The translations under genes were made by a program, and so were the position numbers. Shown here piece by piece: positions 25,403-35,871 of a DNA stretch of 64,000 nt (the first letter of the stretch is position 1; each line of letters starts with the position of its first letter). The notes under the pieces were generated by a model. That model did no database searches. It was given only the letters and a program-made list of their open reading frames with translations, and was not told the DNA's origin. The DNA comes from Bisporella sp. PMI_857 (Eukaryota; Ascomycota; Leotiomycetes; Helotiales; Helotiaceae). Location of the stretch: positions 434,001 through 498,000 of the forward strand of contig JAJSPD010000001.1 in NCBI GenBank assembly GCA_021307315.1, written 5' to 3'.

Positions 25403-27683
25403 TCAAGGCATGTTGTAGGAAATATGTGAAGATAAGGAGCCAATTTGAAATGATACCGGGCCGTGTTTGTGCTTACGCTCGTGATTAAGAAGGCCATCGG
25501 AGCGACTGTACGTTTTCCCGCACCCTAGAAAAAGGCATTTATGAGGCCGATTGTACAGGTGGCTATACAGCTTGCAAGTTTTTTTGTGCCTCTTGAGATT
25601 GCTTTTTTTGTTATTCAGTTTGCCAGTTGGAGTGTACCCACATTGGCACCTATATAAGGACTCATTCGGGGGTGAGTCTGGATTGTCTTGTGCAGAATAG
25701 CGCGCTGCCGGAGAAAGCAATTCCTGAGAGAATGACTGCTGCGTAGAAGGAAGCGGCGTTCCAGTAGAAGTGGTGGCGCTGTTCCTTCGTAATTATTGTC
25801 AACCAAATTCAGAACGATCATAGAAATTTACTCACTTGCAAAGCCTCGAGGGCGAAATAGTATGGAGGCTCTCATCGGGAGCAACGGCGTTATTTTTATG
25901 ATGCATTAGTGGAGGAGCATTGGAGAAACTGCTTCCCTGGAAGTTATCTTGAAAAGCAGATTGGGAAATTTCGTTTGAGTTGGAAGTCGGCGACCCCGAA
26001 AAGTCCATACCATTCAAGAATGGGCTAGATCCATCATGTTGCAATTGGCGTGGGGAGGCACATGTACCAAGGTCCTCCGTGGATACAGTTTCCGTGCAAG
26101 GACTTGATTCCGCAGAAGACGAGAAAGACATTCCCTTGGAAGTCAAAACAATAGCAGAATTATTCTCCGAAGAAGACAAGTCAAGTGGTTCTGCATGTGT
26201 GTGAGATCCTATGCCGCTCACTATCTCGGAAGCTTGGTTAGCATAACCAGCGCTAGTAAGCTCCATATCAGTTGTGCTTGTTATATAGAGATCTGACGGA
26301 AACTGTTGGCTAGTTATCATAGTAATGTCCGGGGCAAACAGTAGTGCCTCCATAGAAAGGTTGTATTGGGGTTGAGGAAGAGGTCGTAGGTCTAGATAGT
26401 GTTGATTCTGGCGATTGCTTCTAATTGTAGAGAAACTATTCGCCGAAAAACTGTCAGATGTGTGAGGTTTTAGGGCAGCGCCATGTGGTGGGCATTGAGA
26501 TGCTGGAAGCCCGGCAATGGTATTCTCTGGTTCACCTTCAAGTTCTAAAACAGCGTGTGGAGGCCCTGCGCTCAGTTCTGCCGCGGGAAATTGTCCTGGA
26601 AGCTCCATTTCGTAGCTGTAAGGATATTGCTCAGTATCAAACCATGGCGATTTCGAACTCTGTGAACGTTCATCCAAGCCGTATGAGACAATCTCTGCAG
26701 AAGGTGACAAGGCATCGGGCAGTTCTAGGATATCGTATGAATCTAGCTCAGTGGTGAAGTTGTTCGCTCTATGTGGTTCAATATGAGGCCATTGGGCATT
26801 GGAAGTCGGTGAATATTCATTGAAGCTGTTTGAGACAGTCTGAGAAGAAGGCTCTGACTCAACCCCATATCCGTCATCAGCTTCATTTTCCAGACCATCT
26901 GACTTCTGTTGATTATGCCTACTAGGTCGCTTGTGTGCTTTGGACGAAACTCGCAGATTCTTGATCGAATTTGCAATTGTGGCACGCATATCAAGGCGAA
27001 GCTGACCGCAGAAAGATTCTCTATTATGATAGGTGCCAATTACCACCTCCTCACAACACTTATAACACCGGTATAAACCACCAGACATATATGGGCATGA
27101 ATAGACATGCTGCAACATCGTGTCCGGATCGATGAAGGATATCTCGCAGCCGATTAATGGGCAGGTTTCGCGCTGCATCTTCTCTATATTGGGATCAAAA
27201 TTTCGAGTGAACGCTACCCAAGCTAAGAAGCGAAGATGCGAAGACTTATGTTGAGGGATACCACAAGAACTGTGTTTGCATGAGTAGCAGCAGCAGTCAG
27301 AGCGCTGGGAATAGCGAAGCTCACGTAGTACTTGGCTGCAAGATTCTTCCTTGTGGAAATGGTAGATTTGTGGTAACCTCTTGCCGACTTGTTGGAGTCT
27401 TGAGTGTATCGCCGTCGCTAAGCTCAAGCCTCTCGTGATAGCTAGGTTTGGATTTGCTCATGGCTATCGATGTTTCTTCTATGAAAAGCAATAAATCCAG
27501 AGTCCATTCCTTTTTTGCGTGTCTCAAAAAGGATGTAATACTTTCGTGTGTCTGAAGGATCGATATAGCTATTCCTCCAAAAGAATTGAGGTTCAATGTG
27601 CCCAATCCCTCACAGTAGATGCCACGGGACCATAGGGACCAGGTCACAATATTGACGAATTGAGGAATATTAGGTAGCTGCAT
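25403..27683 (-). CDS. Large C2H2 zinc-finger protein
   Basis: Proposed exons on the minus strand: 27683-27614, 27441-25836 and 25784-25403, giving about 685 residues. The long middle exon and the last junction (AA|G, 51-nt intron) are solid. The first exon is tentative. The C-terminus holds two C2H2-like fingers: YRCQCGYTPTGK followed by SNLKRHKKTC, and HKCLFLGCGKTYSRSDGLLN followed by HERKH. An N-terminal Cys-rich zone (QRSDCCCYSCKHSSCG, then CPLIGCEISFIDPDTMLQHV with YRCYKCC) may bind further zinc. The central 350 residues are Ser/Asn/Glu-rich and disordered in appearance. It is presumably a nuclear DNA-binding regulator. Start choice: two overlapping frames compete between 27320 and 27430, and only the spliced model joins them without a frameshift. 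Confidence 0.75.
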
Positions 27684-30367
27684 AATTGAGGGACGTGAGC
27701 TTCAATTCGTAATGGAGTGCGCATATGCAATGAGCTTGACTCGTTGTCATAGCAGGAATGAGAGCAATTCAGACCTATGAGATCAACCAACAGCTTGTAA
27801 CAAGGAAGGGGAAGTGAATACCTCTACGGTTTGCCTTGTTTGTTCGCAAATTTGCCTTACCTTCAACTCGAAGCGCATTGCCCCGTTTTAGTGAATATGA
27901 AGGAAGCTACATATGCATGAGACTTTTTGGACCCTGTCCGAGCTCACCCTCGCTCCATTTTGGACGTTCTAACGACACTCCGATCGCTAGACCGTATTGT
28001 GGACTATTCTTGATCTGAAGGTAACTGAGCTTCACTCTCTCTCGCAGCGAAAAAGAGCGAGCCTGTGTGACTGCGCGGTCAGTCCCATGTCTAGTCGAGG
28101 CGGCATGATAAGAATGACTGGGTGTGTGATAGTGAAACTATAGGTAGTTGTCTCCTAGAATGACAGTCCCGCATGAAGGTATCTGGAAACGAGAAATATG
28201 ACAGAAGCAGAGCTTGATGTTTTGTTGTTAGAAAAATAGAACTTCATGAGTAAGTTCTGAGAAAGAGGAAACACAATCTAGTTAAAGAAATCGTGGCCCC
28301 CATCAAATTCCGGACCCCCCAAAATCTACGACTCATAGGTTTCTCAACTCTTAGATTATCGCAGAGTCCACGTCTCATTGGGGGCAGATGGTCTATTTGG
28401 ACCCCATATTCGGACCCTAATGTTCGGGGCAACTCAGGGTCTGAAGTGCGACATACTTTGGGATTAACCCACCAGATCAGAGGCCACTAGATTCGGATTG
28501 AGCATTGTAAGGAGGCCGGGCACCTCTACAAGATGGAGACCAAGAAAATAAAGATAACTCTCAGTGATTACAACCCTCCCTCCGAAAAGAGCGCAGTGCT
28601 TGAACGGCGCTGCAGAGTGGGCGAGCCGACTCCCTGTTCTTTGCTGATCAAAATCTTCAACTCAAATTGTGTGATGCAGCGACGCCCGGAATTCCCGAAC
28701 GCACTTGCAGTATGGCATATATCGCTATGCGAGATGCATGCCATAGGGTACACCGAGCCCATAGTTGGACACTTTGGCAACGTTGATGTAAGAGCTACTT
28801 CATTATTGGCAAAGCTATGTTGCATTGCTTTGAGCTTCGATAATTTTCCACCCTATCCAAGTCAGCCTTAGTGCCTTGAATGCCGTGCTTCAACCTGAGT
28901 TCACCCTGAAGCCTCTTAGAGAGAAGGCAATATCATGCAGCTCGGAGGCATATAGTCGGCGAAAAACGTTAAGCTGCGGTCCCAATGAACAAAGCCATAA
29001 GCATATTTCTCTATATACCATTTCTTCCGTGGCCTATTTCGCAATATTGGTGGGTGGGTTGTGTGAGTGCGGGGATTTGAATGTGTGCATCGTAGGTGAC
29101 CACGGTTGTTGGGCTAATCGTATGCAATGAATATGCTGTTGTCCTCGGCAGACCCCCTCAAATCTATATCATCCAGAATAGTACAGGGGTATTGAAATTT
29201 GCACACCTGCACCATAGCCCATCTTCTGCAATACTGAGCGTATGAGTGTCTCATCGCGCCTTTCAACTGCTCCAGACCTGTAGCAAGTGCTAACGCACAC
29301 GCTATACTTCCCCTCATCCCTGACCACGTCCTTTCAACGAGAGTATTGCTTCTAGGAAAGTGTTCGAAGATCTTGCGGAACTTGTACCGGACCTGTCAGT
29401 GGTTTGTCAAAAGCAGAGGTTGGTCACGTGTCCATCAGTGATCTCCTCAGTCTACCGTGTTCTCGTCAAGAGAATAATTGGTTGCCAATTGCCAACGAAA
29501 AGAGCATCTGTTCCTAGGTAACTACTGACTTTAACGATGCAAAATGATAGCTTTTGAGGGATGTCATTCCTAAAGGCATAGACTCGCAAAGCATGCTTTG
29601 TCATCTCCATTGCCCCCCCTTCACAGAAAGTGGTGCAAGTCGAACCATCAATCACAGCAAGCAATGGCTCGCCAACGGCGTTGAAGATATGCCTGCTGAT
29701 GAGCCAAAGGCGTGGTGGCGTACAACGCAACAGAGACTGGTCGTGACGAAGTTCAGGCCCGAAATGTAAGAACGCGTTTTCAGAAAAGCTTTGACACGGC
29801 TAGCTTCAAGCTGAGATTTTGTTGACAGTGTGCTGATGCTGTAAACTTTAAAGATATAGATCTATGCAAATGATGCTATTGATGGCTGAACTTGACAATG
29901 ATGGCATTCATAAAGGAGGAAGGAACGCGCAGAAATCAAGGCGTCAAGTCCCTCATAATGTAGTAACACGTGATCAAAACAACTTCCCGGAAATTTTATG
30001 CACATAAGATACTAGAATGTACTCATGGATCGTTCAGATGAAAAGCCATGTGTATATCCCTTGAGTCGAACATCAAATTTATGCCTGTTTGCGACACAAC
30101 ATCAAGTAAACAAGGGGTAACTTCGCTAACATCGTTATTGGAGAGGCAACTTAATTTTAGGATCCTCTGAGATATGTACGAAAGAGATATGAAGACTGAT
30201 ATGACTTATAAGTCGAGGTTGATTTGCAGCTATAAAGATCTTTTTCCCTTTTTTTGCTATAACCTTAACGCCAAAACTCCGAAATAAACCCAGCTTGAAG
30301 GTCACTTCGAGTCTAAACTCCAATCCCAATGACCAATATCATATTCCTTTCCGACATCGCAGCCAAG
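27684..30367. other. Intergenic with fragments
   Basis: About 2.7 kb. One minus-strand frame (29452-29730) looks partly protein-like and is listed separately. An open frame at 28533-28871 (+) shows no motif. The segment 28283-28500 has imperfect inverted ends (see findings). Otherwise nothing supported. Confidence 0.4.
29452..29730 (-). pseudogene. Possible protein fragment, unrecognised
   Basis: A 92-codon minus-strand frame that stays open upstream to about 29770. It includes PPRLWLISRHIFNAVGEPLL then AVIDGSTCTTFCEGGAMEMT and KHALRVYAFRNDIPQKLS, which reads like folded-protein sequence rather than random codons. A GTCAGT donor-like site follows the last segment. I cannot name a family, find a start or find partner exons, so it may be a relic. 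Confidence 0.25.
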
Positions 30368-30767
30368 CTATGCTTGGAAAGGAGCACCAACCAATTCAAC
30401 ATTTTCGATGGCAGATCGCTTGCCTCCCTTCTTCTTGGAAGAAGATGATTTGGACGACTTGGGAGACGACTTGCTGCTGTATGGTGGTGGTGGGACATAG
30501 GGTGGTGGAGGTGTCGCCTCTGTAGATGTTGTTAGTAATGATTATCTCAGATGGGAACCGATTCGTGAAGAGAGAACACTAACCACGGCATCGGCAGCCT
30601 TCATGGCAGACCGTGTGCCCACAGTCAGGCTGGCCATACTGTGTACAAGGGTCACAGTCCCGTCTACAAGCTGTTAAGGTTGCAGGAGGATCGCAAACCA
30701 GTGTGAATCCCGCTGCGGCGACAGATGTCGCTCCCATGGCAGCGAGAAAGAGAAGTGAAAAACGCAT
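30368..30767 (-). CDS. Small secreted Cys-rich protein with Pro tract and dibasic C-terminal site
   Basis: Two exons on the minus strand, 30767-30584 and 30519-30368, encoding 111 residues. The start is MRFSLLFLAAMGATSVAAAG, a clear signal peptide with cleavage expected near residues 19-20. The next 42 residues hold nine cysteines (VCDPPATLTACRRDCDPC, then CGHTVCHEGCRCR). Exon 2 switches to ATPPPPYVPPPPY, then a Ser/Lys run (SSKSSPKSSK...), KKKGGKR, and a 15-residue end SAIENVELVGAPFQA. The KR is a possible Kex2-type processing site in the Golgi. An in-frame upstream ATG exists (to 30908), but the signal peptide begins at 30767. Function unknown; effector, cell-wall or peptide-precursor roles are all possible. 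Confidence 0.72.
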
Positions 30768-32760
30768 AATGATGATTATAGTTGTTGCTGGAGAAAGTGG
30801 TATGGTTGATGGAATAGATATTGCAGTCTGAAAGGCGGATTGCAGTGTTGAGAGCGTGCTGAAGATGTAAGAGATGATATTGGAATGAAGATAGAAAGCT
30901 GGAATCAAGAGCGGTACTTATAGATGTTTCCGCATATCCTCAATTCCAACCGGGGCTGCATTTTGATACCTCAATGGCTCCATCCTGAGAATTTGAGGCT
31001 ATGTTTCTGAGCCCTAGAGATCACTAAATCCTGATAGTATAACAATAGAAAGATAGAAATCTGGCATCCTGACCAGAGCCATGCGGAGTCTGTACCAGAG
31101 AATGTTTAAGTTGAATTGAAAAATGGAAGGAATAGAATGCAAGTAGAATGAGCCTCAAGATCCATTGCAGTCATCCTCAGTTGCTGTATTTAGGTCCTTC
31201 CAGCCTGTGCTGTTCCTAATGAAGGAGTGGAGATGGCGGTAGCACTGGATATAGAAACAAAGCCATACTTCGTGGGCCAGGAAAGTGGCAAGCTTGGACC
31301 AGGAACAGGATCGCCAAATGTCTCTTCTTTTGGGCTGAAAGCTAATGATGCCTGCGATGCCTGTGCGTCGTTGAACATGGGTAGAACACCAAGAACATGC
31401 CAGCCGCTGCCAGGTTAAAGATACAACTATCTAAAATTGCTCACATGCCCAAGATTTAGTAAAATATTATCGTCGGTAGAGAAATCTAGTATATTGAAAT
31501 TTTACTCTCTACATTCCCCAACTTCTAATTCTATTAAGAAGCATTTGGATAATACAAAACGAAAATATATGTTGTTAGCCGGATATATCGGTACTTGGCC
31601 TGCGCTTTTAGATTAATCTCGCTTGCTCTAAGCTTCAAATGGGCTCAGAGGCTTGGTAGTATTGTTAAACTAGGTACGCAAAAGTAGTTAGGCATTTTAC
31701 GTTTGTTCCTTGTCTTAATCACTAAATCAAACTCTAATACCAGTATTTGTCTAGGCTCTTCTTACAGTATAATTAGTTTCAATTTCAAAACTCAAAAGAC
31801 GATTAGTTACATAGTGGTATTGACGTAATGAAAAGATTCCATGACTGGAAGTTCATATGTACTAAATGGATGCCTGTGGAGATGGCCTGGCGCAGTTACT
31901 TAGGGGCTGGTTCTTACTAAGGGAAGGTATATGCTGTACTGGAATTAAACGAGGCAAATGCCATTACGAGAACGATTCGGCCAACCTCCTCATAGCAAAG
32001 AAGGTCGATCGGTATCCGCATTAGTGGTCCGGTTTAAGTGTACGACGTTGTTCTTCAACTACAGGGGGTCAGTTCCTATCTTGGGCTTGTCCCCTTAAAC
32101 ATCATTACGATCTTGTGCTTCACATAACTCAGGAAAGTTAAAAGATACAAATGAAACACATATATTAGTATGATTACACTGTACCTAAAACTTCGACATC
32201 ATTAAATTTGTAGATAGACAACCTATCTACTATTAATTTAATTTCATATAGTAGTCATTTTGAAAAGAATTCGTCCGGGTCGACCAGAGAAAATTGTAAA
32301 GTGCCTTGCCTATAATTCCCAGGTATGCCAAGACAGCCCCGGACCCGACCGAAAGATTTTGATGTCCACTTAAACTTTAAGCTTATGTACTCCTAATCCT
32401 GCTCCCAAGGCTGATGCGGCCCATGCGGAAAATGGCCCAGAAAGCGGGTCTGTTACACGAGCCTGCAGCTCAGGACTTAGGGATTCTATTTGGTTAGAAC
32501 GCGCCAATCCTCACTGGCCACAGCCCCATTTCAACAAATTATTTGCCCAGGCATCAGCTACTCCGTGCCACTTCCCATTTCATCACACGGTATCACAGCC
32601 ACAGTGGTCACCCTCTTTCGAACATTCGCTATGCCTTCAAATAGATATTTAATGTAAACATCAAGCCCTGATGCTCTGATCATTCTATATCACACAAAGA
32701 CCACCCGTTCACTGGGAAGTTGAATAGCTAAGAAACCAATTTGAAGTGCAAGATATCACA
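30768..32760. other. Intergenic, AT-rich, no gene supported
   Basis: About 2 kb. The part from 31430 to 32300 is noticeably AT-rich. Open frames near 31190-31420 overlap on opposite strands and show no features. Confidence 0.5.
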
Positions 32761-33243
32761 ATGTCATCGTCTACTACCTCTGACCTCCCTCCAGGCTTCA
32801 CAGAAGCAATCGACCCCAAGACCGGCAAGAAATACTACATCGACCACAACTCTCAGACATCCTCTTTCGCAAACCCAAACCAAGAACCATATACTCCAGG
32901 ACTCCCATATCCTTACGAACGTCTGCATGACGATAAAGGTCGCGCTTATTACACTGACCACGAGAAGCAAACCACATCATGGATGAACCCAGTGAAGCTC
33001 GCCGAGCTGAAATCCTCAGGCATCTTGGATGCAGAGACCGATGAGTACTCTGGGGAGGATCGCCAGGCTTGGAAGGCCTGGGTTATCGGTGATGTCGCCG
33101 GCGAGGGAGAGTATAAGGGAATGGAATACTGGGTCAATTATCGAACGGGAATCGTCGAATGGCAAAGTCCCGAGGATAAAAGAATCGGGAAGGAAGCAGC
33201 CGATGCGAGAAGAGCCGCCCGAATTGCCGCAGAGAAGTCTTGA
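32761..33243 (+). CDS. WW-domain protein
   Basis: A single-exon 160-residue protein. The first WW domain (about 9-40) reads LPPGFTEAIDPKTGKKYYID with a final phenylalanine-proline pair in SSFANP rather than the second Trp. The second (about 49-78) reads YPYERLHDDKGRAYYTDH ... TTSWMNP. A third, more divergent WW-like stretch (about 104-140) has WKAWVIGDVAGEGEYKGMEY followed by VNYRTGIVEWQSPED. WW domains bind proline-rich ligands. The C-terminus is a short Ala/Arg-rich helix. There is no catalytic domain, so an adaptor role is inferred. The in-frame GTG just upstream is ignored in favour of ATG. Confidence 0.85.
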   Translation: MSSSTTSDLPPGFTEAIDPKTGKKYYIDHNSQTSSFANPNQEPYTPGLPYPYERLHDDKGRAYYTDHEKQTTSWMNPVKLAELKSSGILDAETDEYSGEDRQAWKAWVIGDVAGEGEYKGMEYWVNYRTGIVEWQSPEDKRIGKEAADARRAARIAAEKS

Positions 33244-35871
33244 ATATATTCTCCATCCTGAGTTAGAGCTCCATGTTACATAAGCTATAGCGTTGGAAGA
33301 ATAAAGCGCAGGCACATGGTCAATATTTCGAGGGTTAACCTGCTGAACATGTGGGTTGAGTGAGGTCATTGCACGAAAACTTGACTGGTGCCTAAATATG
33401 CTTAAGATATCCACAACACTAAAGTTTCCATGTTTCGTCCAATACATTCTTGCTTGTCACCTTAAAAAGAAGACGAAACAGAGCGTCGTTGCTAAGCATC
33501 TTGACCCCGCCTTGTCGTAGGCGCCCTGTACACTTTCATAGCTAATGATTAGAGTCTAATTAATTATGCTTTGCGGGATGGCTTGCAACAAAGTTTGTAT
33601 ATCTCCGTCTAACCAAATATGGCTGGATGAAGTCCTACTTGAAAGGCACCACGTGCCCAGTGATGGGAAATCCTGGCAATTTAACATGTGATACCATTCT
33701 CAATATGCTACAGCAGTTCAGCATTGAAATGTGAAATAATCTCAGGATTTTGTCACAACCATATATTCACTCTATCGACCTGGAAGTACCATAAAAATCA
33801 ACAACTAAACAAAAAGGACGGAATTATCTTAGAGTAATCAGCGGCAGTTGCCTTTCAAACCACGACAAGGCCTTTGATACTCGAGGTTGGCCATATGACG
33901 CGCTCCATCTTGCTGCGCCGTTGCGCCGCCCACTTTTCACGTTATTATCAAAATCTCGAACCGCAAACTCATTTGTCTTGAAAATGAGCGGACTTCCTTA
34001 CACATAAGAACAAAAAAAAAAAAGGCAATTATGGCTGTAATTATAGTACTGCTGGCCTGATATGTATGCATCAGCAAAGACTTCGCACGTAGTCGTTGGC
34101 GACACGAGAATATGATGGTATCGTCAGCCAAATATGCCGTTTCCCCGGCTGAGAAAAGTCGGGGTAGACCTTGGCAATAGTGTGCTCTACGCTTCGCCCC
34201 GCCATCAATCCTAATATGCAAGTCCGTGCGGCGGCGCATTCAAGCTTTACTTACCTAGATAGTGCTGACTTCCCCGGATACTCCACCTAACCCCTTAAAC
34301 AGGGGTGCAACAGCGTTTCTCTAAATCCTTTTTGTCAAAATATCGGCGGGACTCTGAATCTTTTACAACCGAAACCGAAACAACCCATCTTATCTACGGA
34401 AGATCCTGCCGAGCATTGAGAGATATGTGGCCTACGAAGATCAAATAGGTCGCAAGGAGCTTTACGTGCCGCATATCAGGTGGGTTATATGACGAATGCG
34501 GTGTCCCGAGTAGAATAGAACCTTCACGGCTCTTCTTCATCATGTGGGAGACGGAACCCAGCACAAACAGGTGGTGGATGCTGTGCGATTAATCGTCTAG
34601 CAGCTGTGATGCCGTTGCGTTAGAACATGTCTCGTTTCCGGCGCTTGATTGAGCGATATGTAGTATAGACAACTTAACAACTCGAAAATCAGAACAAATC
34701 ATCACCGCAGTTCGAGCAATGTGCGATGGTTCCCCACGGAAGTCTTCCGTCCCTTCAACAACAAGGCCCATCTCATTCTGCCCACATGAAAGCCTGATAT
34801 GGGAGCGAAGGAAGTGATGGGTATCTCGCTCGGCAGCAACCCTTCTCTACTAAGGGACAGCAAAATCATCTGGCGTGACGGGATCTGCGTAGCTTAGGCC
34901 TGTTACCTATATCAAAAACCAACTATTCATCTAAAGAACGCCTTCCACCTTGCATCAATGCGCATCTTGGAAATCTTATAGGCAAAGACGTGAACTCTAA
35001 AGAAGGGAGTCGTACAAACCCTCTCCTTAGGAGCAATACGGGCACGGCGCGACCGAAACCAGCCGTGAAGCGTACCAACACGCATCACCATCCCCTTCAA
35101 ATAGATGAACGCTTTTGCATCTTGGATCTCGTGTCGAACGGCATCAAGTGAGGTCCGGCAGGGTGGATCGCAATCAACAAGCAGCGAGATCACCGAACCA
35201 GGGTTCAACAAAACAAGCTTTTGGATGTCTAAAATTAAAGTGGATTTACCCCTGAATGAAGCCCCTGCTAGTGCTTTCTACATCCGAAACGTCACGTGCC
35301 CTCGGGGGGGGGTTTCGTTTCTTATACTTACCAGCAAACTTCCATGAGGCTAGCAATAACATCTATGTTCATCGCCAAGCCCTGGCACAACGAACAATTA
35401 AGCTATGAAGCCAACGAATATCGTGTAGAGATAGTGTTAATATAAATCGTCAGAAAGTAAGGGATGTGGCTGTGTTTTCTGGAGCTAACAACAACACTAT
35501 CGCCGTGGCGATCATCAGAGGCATCAGAGCGAAAGAAAGGCCTGTGAAGAAGGTATTTTAATTACTTTAAGCTATGGTCATCATCTCTGCCATTACAATG
35601 TACAGATACATCTCATCTTAACTCATCTGATCGCATCTCTTATCGCTCTATTTCAGAAACGCCGTGTAAATGCCTAATCCTAAAGCCAATGCCAATGCCA
35701 ATGCCATGTCCGCCTAAGCCAAATTGCTCTTATGGGTTCAGCGCTAAGAATAAAACGCCGCTCCATATGCCAGTATGAACCGCTAAATAATGCTCCGACC
35801 GCTTAAGATTCTCGACCAAAACTCCATTTTCCTAACCCACAACAAATAATGATGTGACACCAAGTGAAATA
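33244..35871. other. Intergenic, no gene supported
   Basis: About 2.6 kb. A minus-strand frame at 34927-35211 (94 residues, containing VRHEIQDAKAFIYLKGMVMR) is the only protein-like stretch and is unrecognised. A run of three GCCAAT hexamers at 35685-35702 lies near the 3' end of the kinase gene. Confidence 0.45.
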
